A stretch of DNA of 51,396 nt from Cupriavidus alkaliphilus. Its GTDB lineage: Bacteria > Pseudomonadota > Gammaproteobacteria > Burkholderiales > Burkholderiaceae. The notes under the pieces are model-generated. The model did no database searches. It saw nothing but the letters and a program-made list of their open reading frames with translations, and was not told the DNA's origin. The translations under genes were made by a program, and so were the position numbers. This document shows, piece by piece, positions 43,750 to 51,396 of this stretch (the stretch's first letter is position 1; every line of letters begins with the position of its first letter). The stretch covers positions 1-51,396 of the forward strand of contig NZ_FMAD01000020.1 in assembly GCF_900094595.1 (NCBI RefSeq), written 5' to 3'.

Positions 43750-44073
43750 CTAGGCCGGCAGCAACTTCAACCCGCCGATGCCGACGAAGATCAGCCCGAT
43801 CAGCGCCAGCCGCAGCGGCGACGCGCTCTCGCCCAGAAACAGGATGCCGATCAGCGTCACGCCGATCGCGCCGATGCCGGTCCAGATCGCGTAGGCCGTC
43901 CCCACCGGCAGGTGCCGCAGGGCCGCGCTGAGCAGGTAGATGCTGGCCAGCGCGGCGCCGATGCCCAGCGCCGTCGGGCCCAGGCGGGTCCAGCCGTCGG
44001 TATGTTTCAGCGCCAGCGCCATCACGATCTCGATCAGCCCGGCCAGCACCAGCAGCGTCCACGCCATCGCCAT
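43750..44073 (-). CDS. SMR-family exporter, SugE/Gdx type
   Basis: A 107-residue protein with four helices. LAGLIEIVMALALKHTDG carries the conserved membrane glutamate, and LPVGTAYAIWTGIGAIGVTLIGILFLGES is the SMR signature. The pattern is closer to SugE/Gdx, shown in other bacteria to export guanidinium, than to EmrE; selectivity cannot be read from sequence alone. GGAGG lies seven bases before the ATG. It is divergent from a LysR-type gene, which probably controls it. The upstream region has no guanidine riboswitch that I could recognise. Confidence 0.85.
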   Translation of the reverse strand: MAMAWTLLVLAGLIEIVMALALKHTDGWTRLGPTALGIGAALASIYLLSAALRHLPVGTAYAIWTGIGAIGVTLIGILFLGESASPLRLALIGLIFVGIGGLKLLPA

Positions 44074-44128
44074 GTTTTCCTCCCTGAGCCCGGCGCGCGC
44101 CGGCAACCATTGCCGGCCACGCCCAGCC

Positions 44129-44157
44129 ACTGTAGGCTGTGCGGATCCGCACGGGAA
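44129..44157 (-). promoter_or_regulatory. Candidate promoter and operator of the SMR exporter gene
   Basis: On the minus strand TTCCCG (44152-44157) and TACAGT (44129-44134) are spaced by 17 bases. The perfect 14-base palindrome GTGCGGATCCGCAC (44139-44152) fills most of that spacer. Regulator binding there would directly affect the promoter; the divergent LysR protein is a candidate. Confidence 0.4.
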
Positions 44158-44188
44158 CTGGCCAATCGTGCAAAAGGATTATGCAAAC

Positions 44189-45097
44189 ATGCAGGACGCA
44201 GACTGGGACGACCTGAAGTACTTCCTCGCCGTCGGCCAATCCGGCTCGCTGGCCGGCGCCGCGCGCGTCCTGCACGTCAACCACTCGACGGTGCTGCGCC
44301 GCCTGGCGCGGCTGGAAGACACCCTCGGCACGCTGCTGTTCGAGCGCCATGCCACCGGCTACGCCATGACCCCGGCCGGCGAGGCGCTGGCGCAACGGCT
44401 GGCCGGGGTGGGCGAACAGATCGATGCGGCGCAGCGCCAGCTGTCCGGCCTCGACCGCCAGCTGAGCGGGCCGTTGCGCGTGACCACCACCGACACACTG
44501 CTGGGCGCGTTGCTGATGCCGCTGTTTGCCGAATTTCGCGCGCTGCATCCGCGCATCCAGCTGCAGCTGGTCGTCAACAACAGCTTTCTCAGCCTGAGCC
44601 GGCGCGAGGCCGACGTGGCGATCCGCCCGGCCAATGCGCCGCCGGAGTACCTGGTGGGCCGCCGCATCGGCCGGCTCCAGACAGCGCCGTACGCGGCGCG
44701 CAGCTACCTGCAGCAGCTCGGGCTGCTGGCCACGGCGGACAGCCCCGCGCTGGCGGACTGGCCGGCCTATGACTGGGTGGTGCCGGACGAAGCGCTGTCG
44801 CACCTGGCGCAGGCGCGCTGGATACGCGAGCACGTGCCGGAGCCGCGCCGCGCGGTCAGCGCCGACAGCCTGGTGGCGATGGCGGACGCGGTCCGGCATG
44901 GCATGGGCGCGGGCATGCTGCTGTGCCTGCTGGCGGGGGACGATCCGGCGCTGGTGCGGCTGGCGCCGCCCGATCCCGCCATGGACACCGACCTGTGGGT
45001 GCTGACCCACCCCGACCTGCGGCACAGCGCGCGCGTACGGGCGCTGGGGGATTTCCTGCATGAGCGGCTCAGAGAAGGGAGATGGCTGGCGGGATGA
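44189..45097 (+). CDS. LysR-family transcriptional regulator
   Basis: A 302-residue regulator. The N-terminal helix-turn-helix is WDDLKYFLAVGQSGSLAGAARVLHVNHSTVLRRLARLEDTLG. The effector domain (about residues 90-295) contains LRVTTTDTLLGALLMPLFAEFRALHPRIQLQLVV and ends in VLTHPDLRHSARVRALGDFL. The asparagine-histidine in the recognition helix (HVNHSTVLRRL) is frequent in a LysR subgroup that controls neighbouring exporters or enzymes. It is divergent from the SMR exporter gene. AAGGA lies about ten bases before the ATG at 44189. Confidence 0.9.
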   Translation: MQDADWDDLKYFLAVGQSGSLAGAARVLHVNHSTVLRRLARLEDTLGTLLFERHATGYAMTPAGEALAQRLAGVGEQIDAAQRQLSGLDRQLSGPLRVTTTDTLLGALLMPLFAEFRALHPRIQLQLVVNNSFLSLSRREADVAIRPANAPPEYLVGRRIGRLQTAPYAARSYLQQLGLLATADSPALADWPAYDWVVPDEALSHLAQARWIREHVPEPRRAVSADSLVAMADAVRHGMGAGMLLCLLAGDDPALVRLAPPDPAMDTDLWVLTHPDLRHSARVRALGDFLHERLREGRWLAG

Positions 45098-45115
45098 CGC
45101 AACGTCGCGGCGTGC

Positions 45116-46339
45116 TCATGCCGCCGGCGCATACATCTCCAGCAACTGCTCATCGGTAAAGCCCCACTCCGCCGCGTTTTCGAACGCCACCACGGTCTCG
45201 TCGCCATGGCGCAGGTCGATCAGCTCGGTCGGCACCGGCCGCGACTGCGACACCGAGTAGAACGCCATCACCTTGGGCCGCAGCGGATCGGCGTCATGCT
45301 GCGCGCACACCACCGCCAGCCGGTTGGAGCGCAGCCGCAGCACGGTACCGAGCGGATAGATGCCGACGGTGCGCGAGAAGGCCTTGAACACGCGCCGGTC
45401 GAACAGCGTGTCGACGCGCACCGCCATGTATTCCATGGCGCGGGCCGGCGACCATGGCTGGTGCCCGGGGTGGCTGGCGGTGAGCGCGTCATAGGTATCG
45501 CAGATCGCGCCGATCCGGGCGTGCACGCTCAGTTCGCGCCCGACCAGGCCGAAGGGAAAGCCGCGCCCGTCGACGCGCTCATGGTGGTGGACGCAGACAT
45601 CGAGCGGGATATTGGAATAGAGCCGGGCGTCGTTGAGGATGCGATAGCCCGCCGACGGATGGCGGCGGTAGGCCTCCTCCTGCTCGGGTGTGCGCTCGCC
45701 GGCGCGGAGACTGGCGGCGCCGGGCACGGCCAGCTTGCCGATGTCATGCACCAGGCCGGCCAGGCCCAGCTCGCGCACCTCGTCGTCGGGCAGGCGCAGG
45801 GTGCGGCCGACCGCGATCGTCAGCGCGCAGACCGCGAAGGCATGCAGGTAGTTGTCGTCGCCGCGCGCCTTGAGCCGCACCAACGCCAGCAGCGCCTGCC
45901 CATGGCGCGACAGCGAGCGCGAAGCCGCGTCGACCAGCAGCAGCGCACCGCTGACCTCCAGCGCCCGCCCCATGCGCACGTCGGCAAACATCGAGCCGAT
46001 CACGGCCTTGCCGGACTGCAGCAGTTCGCGCGCATGCACGATCTCGGCCTCGAGCGTGGTGGCTGGCGCCGCGTCAGCCGGGCCATCGGCGCCGGGCGCG
46101 GGCTGGGCCGTGGCAATGGCCGGGGCTGCGCTGGCCTGCTCTTCCGGCGTCGGCAGATTGCGGCCCTTCAGGATATCGATCCAGACTTCGCGCACGCCCG
46201 CCGACCGGATCTGCCGTACCTGCTCCTCGCTGGCGACCAGGAAGCGCGCGCGCCAGAACGGGTGACTGATCCAGGGCCCGCCCAGCCTGGCGACGAACAT
46301 CCCGACCTGCAGTTGCTCCGACCCAATGCGTCTCAGCAT
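45116..46339 (-). CDS. HD-GYP domain cyclic-di-GMP phosphodiesterase with DUF3391 domain
   Basis: A 407-residue cytoplasmic protein. Residues 1-65 are the DUF3391 N-terminal domain (QLQVGMFVARLGGPW; GVREVWIDILKGR). A linker rich in Ala and Pro follows, then the HD-GYP domain (about 155-335) with VHDIGKLAVP (H198, D199) and HHHERVDGRGFPFGL (251-265). The usual GYP is GFP here, a change also seen in active members. The domain should hydrolyse c-di-GMP. The C-terminal 70 residues form a family-specific extension. GAGGGG lies about 10 bases before the ATG. It converges with the LysR gene, so the two are not in one operon. Confidence 0.92.
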   Translation of the reverse strand: MLRRIGSEQLQVGMFVARLGGPWISHPFWRARFLVASEEQVRQIRSAGVREVWIDILKGRNLPTPEEQASAAPAIATAQPAPGADGPADAAPATTLEAEIVHARELLQSGKAVIGSMFADVRMGRALEVSGALLLVDAASRSLSRHGQALLALVRLKARGDDNYLHAFAVCALTIAVGRTLRLPDDEVRELGLAGLVHDIGKLAVPGAASLRAGERTPEQEEAYRRHPSAGYRILNDARLYSNIPLDVCVHHHERVDGRGFPFGLVGRELSVHARIGAICDTYDALTASHPGHQPWSPARAMEYMAVRVDTLFDRRVFKAFSRTVGIYPLGTVLRLRSNRLAVVCAQHDADPLRPKVMAFYSVSQSRPVPTELIDLRHGDETVVAFENAAEWGFTDEQLLEMYAPAA

Positions 46340-46459
46340 GCGCCAACCCCTCGGATGATGGTTTTCTTGTTGTCGCCCCGGCTATCGGCAGCGGCGGGCA
46401 TAACTTGAGCGGTCACGGCGGCAGGAACGGCGCCGCGCACCCTTGTCAAGCGCCGCCAA

Positions 46460-46486
46460 AATGCCCGGACGGCGCCGTCGGGCATT
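46460..46486 (-). terminator. Hairpin upstream of the HD-GYP gene
   Basis: AATGCCC at one end and GGGCATT at the other enclose the palindrome GACGGCGCCGTC, giving a stem of about 13 bp with one bulged base. On the minus strand it is followed by TTTT. It lies 120 bases upstream of the HD-GYP start. Confidence 0.4.
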
Positions 46487-46562
46487 GCCGGCGGCGGCCA
46501 TGGCCGCCGCTACAATGGCTGGCCCAGTGCTCACAGACGCCAGCCAGTCGCCCCCGTTCACC

Positions 46563-46856
46563 ATGTCCGGAACGTACACGCTAGTCGGCATCGCCCGTGC
46601 CAAGACCCACCGCCGCGACGCGCTGGTCTCCCAGCTCACCGCGCTGCGCTCGCGCGGGCTGACCGAGCCCGGCTGCCTGGACTACCACGTCGGGCAGGAT
46701 GCCGAGGACGCGCGGGTGTTCGTCATCTACATGGTCTGGGACTCCAAGCGCGCGCTCGAATCGCACCTGAACCGCCCGTACATGCGCGATTTCCACGCCG
46801 CGCGCGCGGACTTCGTCGAGGGCGATTTCAGCTTCCGCTGGCTCAACGCGGCCTGA
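46563..46856 (+). CDS. Antibiotic biosynthesis monooxygenase (ABM) domain protein
   Basis: A 97-residue single-domain protein of the ABM/YgiN family: YTLVGIARAKTHRRDALVSQLTALRSRGLTEPGCLDYHV, then FVIYMVWDSKRALESHLNRPYMRDFH. The fold is a dimeric ferredoxin-like barrel. Members act as quinol monooxygenases or cofactor-free oxygenases, and some may be stress-related. Substrate unknown. An ATG at 46563 is chosen over a longer frame upstream because the fold begins at once. Confidence 0.87.
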   Translation: MSGTYTLVGIARAKTHRRDALVSQLTALRSRGLTEPGCLDYHVGQDAEDARVFVIYMVWDSKRALESHLNRPYMRDFHAARADFVEGDFSFRWLNAA

Positions 46857-46920
46857 GCCCGCCGGCTCGACGCCAGCCCCGGCGCAAGGCGCCATCCCGG
46901 TCACTTCCCGCCCTGCCCGC

Positions 46921-46949
46921 TTGTCATTGCCGCCGCACCGATCTATCAC
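46921..46949 (+). promoter_or_regulatory. Candidate sigma-70 promoter of the cysteine synthase gene
   Basis: TTGTCA (46921-46926) and TATCAC (46944-46949) are separated by 17 bases, about 40 bases before the ATG of the cysteine synthase gene. Confidence 0.45.
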
Positions 46950-46988
46950 TCAAGGTGACGCCCGCGACGGTCGCGGCAGGAGTGCACC

Positions 46989-47990
46989 ATGGAAGTCAGG
47001 GATGGATTTGCCGGCACCATCGGCCACACGCCGCTGATCCGGCTGGCCGGCCTGAGCGCAGACACCGGCTGCGACATCTACGGCAAGGCGGAATTTCTCA
47101 ATCCCGGCGGCTCGGTCAAGGACCGCGCGGCGCTCTACATCATCCGCGACGCCGAGCGGCGCGGGCTGCTGAAGCCGGGCGGCACGGTGATCGAAGGCAC
47201 CGCGGGCAATACCGGCATCGGTCTGGCCCATCTGTGCGCGGCACGCGGCTACCGCTGCATCGTGGTGATACCCGACACCCAATCCCCGGAAAAGATGGAA
47301 CGGCTGCGCATGCTGGGCGCCGAGGTGCGCGCGGTGCCGGCCAAGCCCTACGCCGATCCCGACAATTACCAGAAGATCGCCGGCCGGCTGGCCGACGAGA
47401 CCGACAACGCGATCTGGGCCAACCAGTTCGACAACCTCGCCAACCGCCAGGCCCACTACGAGACCACCGGCCCCGAGATCTGGCAGGCCACCGCCGGCCA
47501 GATCGACGCCTTCACCTGCGCCACCGGCACCGGCGGCTCGCTGGCAGGCATCGCGCGCTGCCTCAAGGAACACAAGCCGGGCGTGCGCATCGTGCTGGCG
47601 GATCCGCACGGCAGCGGCCTGTACCACTTCGTCAAGCACCGCGAAGTCAAGGCCGAAGGCAGCTCGATCACCGAAGGCATCGGCTCCAGCCGCGTCACCG
47701 CCAACCTGCAGGACACGCCGATCGACGACGCCGTGCGCATCGACGACCAGACCTGCGTCGACATGGTCTACCGGCTGCTGCGCGAGGAAGGACTGTTCGT
47801 GGGTGGGTCATCCGGCATCAACGTCGGCGCCGCGGTGGCGCTGGCGCGCGAGATGGGGCCGGGGCACACCATCGTGACGCTGCTGTGCGACCGTGGCGAC
47901 CTGTATATGGGGCGGCTGTTCAATGAACAGTGGCTGCAGGGCAAGGGGCTGCAGCCGATTCCGTTCCGCCGCGCCAGCCCCGCGGGGTAA
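46989..47990 (+). CDS. Cysteine synthase family PLP enzyme
   Basis: A 333-residue PLP-dependent enzyme. The Schiff-base lysine is K44 (LNPGGSVKDRAALYII), the substrate loop reads IEGTAGNTGIGLAHL (with TAGNTG), the phosphate-binding loop is ATGTGGSLAGIARCLKE, and GGSSGINVGAAVAL holds the C-terminal serine motif. It should form cysteine from O-acetylserine and sulfide, or act in related sulfur transfer. The insertion with NYQKIAGRLADETDNAIWANQFDN is seen in the branch close to cysteine synthase and cystathionine beta-synthase. AGGAG precedes the ATG. The exact paralogue (CysK, CysM or another) cannot be settled. Confidence 0.9.
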   Translation: MEVRDGFAGTIGHTPLIRLAGLSADTGCDIYGKAEFLNPGGSVKDRAALYIIRDAERRGLLKPGGTVIEGTAGNTGIGLAHLCAARGYRCIVVIPDTQSPEKMERLRMLGAEVRAVPAKPYADPDNYQKIAGRLADETDNAIWANQFDNLANRQAHYETTGPEIWQATAGQIDAFTCATGTGGSLAGIARCLKEHKPGVRIVLADPHGSGLYHFVKHREVKAEGSSITEGIGSSRVTANLQDTPIDDAVRIDDQTCVDMVYRLLREEGLFVGGSSGINVGAAVALAREMGPGHTIVTLLCDRGDLYMGRLFNEQWLQGKGLQPIPFRRASPAG

Positions 47991-48010
47991 CGTCCACGCT
48001 AACGTCAGCG

Positions 48011-49978
48011 CTAGGCCGCCTTCAGCCGCCGCCACAGCGTGGTGGGGCTGATGCCGAGGATATGGCAGGCGGCGGTCCGGTCGCCGCCGCACTCCTCCAG
48101 CACGCGCCGGATATGGTCGACTTCGCTGGATTGCTTGACGCGCGCGAGCGAGCGGCGCGCCCGTGCGGCCGGCGCCGCCGCTGCGGCTTCGGCCCCGGGC
48201 ACAGTGGCAAGCGCGGCATCGCCGAACAGCTCGGGCGCCGCGGATTGCAGTTCGCGCTGCAAGGCCTCGCCGTCCAGGCGCCGGCCGGCGACCAGCACCG
48301 CGATGCGTTCGGTTACGTTTTCCAGCTCGCGGATATTGCCGGGCCAGCGGTAGCGCGCCAGCCGCGCGCGCGCCGCCGCGGGCAGGCGCTGCGGGCGTTC
48401 CAGTCCCAGCCGGTCCTGCGCGCGGCGGTACAGCAGTTCGGCCAGCTCCGGCAGGTCTTCGGCGCGCTCGCGCAGCGGCGGCATGGCGATGCGCAGGATG
48501 TTGAGGCGGTAATACAGGTCCTGACGGAAGCTGCCGTCGCGCACCATCGCGGCCAGGTCGCGATGGGTGGCGGCGATCACGCGCACGTTCACCGGCACCG
48601 CGTCGAGCCCGCCGATGGGCAGCACCTGCTTTTCCTGCAGCACGCGCAGCAGGCGCGTCTGCAGCGCCGGCGGCATGTCGCCGACCTCGTCGAGAAACAG
48701 CGTGCCGTTGTGGGCCGACTCGAACAGGCCGGCCTTGCCGCCGCGGCGCGCACCGGTGAAGGCGCCCTCTTCGTAGCCGAACAGCTCGCTTTCCAGCAGC
48801 GCCTCGGGGAAGGCGGCGCAGTTGACCGCGACGAACGGGAACGCGCGGCGCGGGCTGGCATCGTGCATGCCTTGCGCCAGCACCTCCTTGCCGGTGCCGC
48901 TCTCGCCGCCGATCAGCACGGTCGAGTCCACCGCGGCGTAGCGCCGCGCCAGCTCGCGCAGCGCCGTCATCGCCGCCGAGGTGCCGGCCAGGTCGTCGAG
49001 GCTGTAGCGCACCGCCGCCGGCCGCGCGCGGCTGCGCGAGCGCAGGTTGCGGTCGACGCGCTGGATCGCGCTGGCGTCCTGGATGGTCAGCACCGCGCCG
49101 GTGGTGCCGGCCTCGCCCAGGATCGGAATGCGGTTGACCACCACCATCTTGTCACCCAGCTTGTGGATCGCCTCGAGCTCCTTGTCGCCGGTCTGCATCA
49201 CGCCTTCCAGCGCCAGGCTGGGCGCCAGCGTCTGCAGCTTGCGCCCCACCGCGGCGGCGGCCGAGGTGCCCAGGAAGCGCTCCATCGCCGGGTTGAACGA
49301 CTGGATCCGCCCCTGCGCGTCGACCGCCGCCACGCCCTCGTTCAGGTGCGCCAGGATGGTGTTGACGTAGTCGCGCCGGGTGGCCTCGATGCGGCGCAGG
49401 CGCGCGGCCTCGATCGCGTCTTCCAGCGCCATGCGCACCGAGTTGCCGGAATACAGGAACACACCGGTCAGGCCATAGCGATCGGCCAGGTCGGTCACCA
49501 GGCCGGGGCCCACCACCACCTGGATGCCCTCCTGCTTGAGCGCCTTCACGCGCGCCACGGCGTCGTCCTCGGTCAGGTAGGTGTAGGCCGGCACCGACAG
49601 CGAGAACGCGCGCACGAATTCATCGACCTCGGCATAGGTCGCCGCGTGCGTGACCAGCGCCACCCGCGGCGAGATCCGCCGCGCCGTGGCCAGCGCGCTC
49701 ATCACGTCGAAGCCCGTGACCTTGACCAGCACCACCGGCACGTCGACATGCTGGCGCAGGTAGGCGCCGTTGGAGCCGCCGGCGACCACCACGTCGAGCC
49801 GGCCCTCGCGCACCTCGCGCGACACCGCGCTGGCGGCGGCCTCGAAACCCTTGCCGACGATGCGGAATTCGGCGCGGTCGGCATAGGCCGGAATCAGGTC
49901 GGCAAAGGCGCGCGCGAGGCGGCTGATGCCGATCGCCCAGATGCGCGGGCGGCCTTGCGTGGAAACGGGCGAAGCCAT
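48011..49978 (-). CDS. prpR: Propionate catabolism sigma-54 activator PrpR
   Basis: A 655-residue enhancer-binding protein. Residues 10-190 are the PrpR_N sensor domain, which in other bacteria senses 2-methylcitrate; a PAS-like region follows at about 205-310. The AAA+ domain (about 328-560) has Walker A GGESGTGK (357-364), the sigma-54 contact loop GAFTGA (405-410) and Walker B TLFLDE (426-431). The C-terminal Fis-type helix-turn-helix is at about 620-655 (GGDRTAACHILGISPTTLWRRLK). It is divergent from prpB, whose promoter is of the sigma-54 type. The presence of the PAS-like region makes it longer than E. coli PrpR (528 residues). The ATG at 49978 is consistent with the start of the PrpR_N fold. 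Confidence 0.94.
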   Translation of the reverse strand: MASPVSTQGRPRIWAIGISRLARAFADLIPAYADRAEFRIVGKGFEAAASAVSREVREGRLDVVVAGGSNGAYLRQHVDVPVVLVKVTGFDVMSALATARRISPRVALVTHAATYAEVDEFVRAFSLSVPAYTYLTEDDAVARVKALKQEGIQVVVGPGLVTDLADRYGLTGVFLYSGNSVRMALEDAIEAARLRRIEATRRDYVNTILAHLNEGVAAVDAQGRIQSFNPAMERFLGTSAAAAVGRKLQTLAPSLALEGVMQTGDKELEAIHKLGDKMVVVNRIPILGEAGTTGAVLTIQDASAIQRVDRNLRSRSRARPAAVRYSLDDLAGTSAAMTALRELARRYAAVDSTVLIGGESGTGKEVLAQGMHDASPRRAFPFVAVNCAAFPEALLESELFGYEEGAFTGARRGGKAGLFESAHNGTLFLDEVGDMPPALQTRLLRVLQEKQVLPIGGLDAVPVNVRVIAATHRDLAAMVRDGSFRQDLYYRLNILRIAMPPLRERAEDLPELAELLYRRAQDRLGLERPQRLPAAARARLARYRWPGNIRELENVTERIAVLVAGRRLDGEALQRELQSAAPELFGDAALATVPGAEAAAAAPAARARRSLARVKQSSEVDHIRRVLEECGGDRTAACHILGISPTTLWRRLKAA

Positions 49979-50059
49979 GATGCGGTGCGGAAGGAAAGTG
50001 GGATGAAAGGCGAGAGGAACAGGCGTACAGTGCTGTCACATTGTCCGCTACGCGGCGCG

Positions 50060-50103
50060 GGATTTCAACTTTGAATTCCAAGACACGGGGTTTGGATTTC
50101 AAA
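50060..50103. promoter_or_regulatory. Candidate PrpR enhancer site
   Basis: The arms TTTGAATTCCAA (50070-50081) and TTGGATTTCAAA (50092-50103) are inverted repeats matching at 11 of 12 positions. A third half-site GGATTTCAA occurs at 50060-50068. The cluster lies about 105-150 bases upstream of the sigma-54 promoter, a usual distance for an enhancer. Confidence 0.6.
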
Positions 50104-50208
50104 TGTGCGGAGATCCCGCCATGGAGGCCGCGACGAAACCCGCCACCCTGCCCGCCAGCCCAATACTGACAAGGGATGCCGGGGTTTCCCTGCCGCTTCC
50201 GCAAGGCC

Positions 50209-50224
50209 TGGCACATCCCTTGCA
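50209..50224 (+). promoter_or_regulatory. Sigma-54 promoter of prpB
   Basis: TGGCACATCCCTTGCA matches the -24/-12 consensus TGGCAC-N5-TTGCA exactly, with GG at 50210-50211 and GC at 50222-50223. Transcription should begin about 12 bases downstream, giving a short leader to the prpB ATG at 50260. Confidence 0.85.
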
Positions 50225-50259
50225 CTATCCGGCTTGTCCTGTTCACCAACGCATACGCC

Positions 50260-51168
50260 ATGACCTACTCCGCTTCCGACCTCGCGCGCTCCGCCGGCGC
50301 CCGTTTCCGCCAGGCGCTTGCCGACGAACATCCGCTGCAGGTGGTCGGCGCCATCAATGCCAACCACGCCTTGCTGGCCAAGCGTGCCGGTTACCGGGCC
50401 ATCTACCTGTCCGGCGGCGGTGTCGCGGCCGGTTCGCTGGGCCTGCCCGACCTCGGCATTTCCAACCTGGACGACGTCCTGACCGACATCCGCCGCATCA
50501 CTGACGTGTGCGACACGCCGTTGCTGGTCGACGTGGACACGGGTTTCGGCGCCTCGGCCTTCAACGTGGCCCGCACCACCAAGTCGCTGATCAAGTTCGG
50601 CGCCGCGGCCATGCATATCGAGGACCAGGTCGGCGCCAAGCGCTGCGGCCACCGTCCCAACAAGGAAATCGTCACCCAGGGTGAAATGGTCGACCGCATC
50701 AAGGCCGCGGTCGACGCCCGCACCGACGACAACTTCGTCATCATGGCCCGCACCGACGCGCTCGCCGTGGAAGGCCTGGACAAGGCGATCGAGCGCGCGG
50801 TGGCGTGCGTGGAAGCCGGCGCCGACGCGATCTTCCCGGAAGCCATGACCGACCTTGGCATGTACCGCAAGTTCGTCGACGCGGTGAAGGTGCCGGTGCT
50901 GGCCAACATCACCGAATTCGGCGCCACGCCGCTGTTCACCACCGAGGAACTGGGCGGCGCCGGCGTGTCGATGGTGCTGTACCCGCTGTCGGCCTTCCGC
51001 GCCATGAACAAGGCCGCGGAAAACGTCTACGCGGCGATCCGCCGCGACGGCACGCAGAAGAACGTGGTCGATACCATGCAGACCCGCTCGGAGCTCTACG
51101 AGAGCATCGGCTACCATGCCTTCGAGCAGAAGCTCGACGCCCTGTTCGCGCAAGGCAAGGGCAAGTAA
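50260..51168 (+). CDS. prpB: 2-methylisocitrate lyase
   Basis: A 302-residue isocitrate-lyase superfamily enzyme. It shows the active-site loop KRCGHRPNKE with catalytic C129, the metal site LLVDVDTGFG (90-98) and AAMHIEDQVGAK (117-127). It splits 2-methylisocitrate into pyruvate and succinate in the methylcitrate cycle of propionate use. The ATG at 50260 lies about 25 bases after the probable transcription start; no strong ribosome binding site is seen. The gene is followed by prpC. Transcription should depend on sigma-54 and PrpR. Confidence 0.95.
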   Translation: MTYSASDLARSAGARFRQALADEHPLQVVGAINANHALLAKRAGYRAIYLSGGGVAAGSLGLPDLGISNLDDVLTDIRRITDVCDTPLLVDVDTGFGASAFNVARTTKSLIKFGAAAMHIEDQVGAKRCGHRPNKEIVTQGEMVDRIKAAVDARTDDNFVIMARTDALAVEGLDKAIERAVACVEAGADAIFPEAMTDLGMYRKFVDAVKVPVLANITEFGATPLFTTEELGGAGVSMVLYPLSAFRAMNKAAENVYAAIRRDGTQKNVVDTMQTRSELYESIGYHAFEQKLDALFAQGKGK

Positions 51169-51184
51169 ACGACCAGACTCAGGC

Positions 51185-51217
51185 GCGGCCGGGCCGGGGA
51201 TATCCCCTCCCGGCCGC
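51185..51217. other. Intercistronic hairpin between prpB and prpC
   Basis: A 9-bp stem GCGGCCGGG/CCCGGCCGC encloses the inner palindrome GGGGATATCCCC. There is no T tract, so it is more likely a stabilising element than a terminator. Confidence 0.5.
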
Positions 51218-51267
51218 TTGCACGACCACAGACAGGCAACACCAGGCATCACACCAAGGAGACCCAG

Positions 51268-51396
51268 ATGTCCGAAGCGCAACCGCTCGTCACTCCCAAG
51301 CCCAAGAAATCCGTCGCGCTGTCGGGCGTGACCGCCGGCAATACCGCGCTGTGCACCGTCGGCCGTACCGGCAACGACCTGCACTACCGTGGCTAC
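51268..51396 (+). CDS. prpC: 2-methylcitrate synthase, 3' truncated by the window
   Basis: The first 43 codons of a gene running off the window end. The translation includes PKPKKSVALSGVTAGNTALCTVG and GNDLHYRGY, the typical start of PrpC, in which the LHYRGY stretch precedes the first citrate synthase-like helices. AAGGAG lies nine bases before the ATG. PrpC condenses propionyl-CoA with oxaloacetate to 2-methylcitrate. Catalytic residues lie outside the window. Confidence 0.92.
   Translation, partial: MSEAQPLVTPKPKKSVALSGVTAGNTALCTVGRTGNDLHYRGY

Larger units (their letters stand above)
49979..50259. other. prpR-prpB intergenic control region
   Basis: About 280 bases between divergent genes. 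It holds a putative PrpR site (50060-50103) and a sigma-54 promoter (50209-50224), described separately. The prpR promoter was not identified. Confidence 0.6.

Noticed and set aside
44074..44188. Possible guanidine riboswitch before the SMR exporter gene
   Set aside because: The leader is short and no conserved riboswitch pairing was recognised; the palindrome fits a protein operator better.

Overview
The window is high-GC, densely coded DNA with the gene content of a betaproteobacterium of the Burkholderiaceae, most probably Cupriavidus or a close Ralstonia-like relative. This rests on the prpR-prpB-prpC methylcitrate arrangement, a Bug-type (TctC) solute-binding protein, a TorF-like porin, a PhaAB-type fused Mrp antiporter subunit and many one- and two-component regulators. 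It is an inference from gene content, not a phylogenetic result. It reads as ordinary chromosome or chromid: no rRNA, tRNA, CRISPR array, transposase or prophage gene was recognised.

Layout. 1-2463: tail of a zinc alcohol dehydrogenase, an AraC regulator with a DJ-1/PfpI domain, and a stand-alone GcvT paralogue. 2679-6145: an export operon (DUF3302 protein, HlyD adaptor, NodT/OprM outer-membrane factor) with no energised pump of its own, plus a small secreted protein. 6422-11311: a lipoprotein, a glycine-zipper protein, and a two-component phosphorelay (LuxR-type regulator and hybrid kinase with Hpt domain). 11669-12945: a glycosyltransferase and a small basic protein. 13268-18455: a tightly coupled five-gene operon (GNAT, ThiF/E1-like, membrane protein, second GNAT, nitroreductase-like), the best candidate for an undescribed system. 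18472-24401: di-haem cytochrome lipoprotein, MgtC/DUF4010 membrane protein, methyltransferase, TorF porin, DUF72 protein. 24550-30412: complete Mrp/Pha cation/proton antiporter operon (AB fusion, C, D, E, F, G). 30744-32936: PQQ- and haem-dependent alcohol dehydrogenase. 33207-38935: an IclR-controlled beta-oxidation-like cluster (two crotonases, thiolase, HSD10-like SDR, Bug receptor). 39134-47990: MFS transporter, small acidic protein, purT, MscS-like channel, SugE/Gdx SMR exporter with divergent LysR gene, HD-GYP phosphodiesterase, ABM monooxygenase, cysteine synthase. 48011-51396: prpR, prpB and the start of prpC.

How they work together. The five-gene operon has two ATGA overlaps and gaps of 2 and 4 nt, so its products are probably made together. 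In the catabolic cluster a repeated GATAC-N3-CGTCTCAA element precedes both iclR and the thiolase gene and is the likely IclR operator. The prp region shows a consensus sigma-54 promoter in front of prpB and an upstream inverted repeat fitting a PrpR enhancer site. The Mrp genes form one overlapping operon read on the minus strand. Many long open frames antisense to these genes were judged to be GC-driven shadows.
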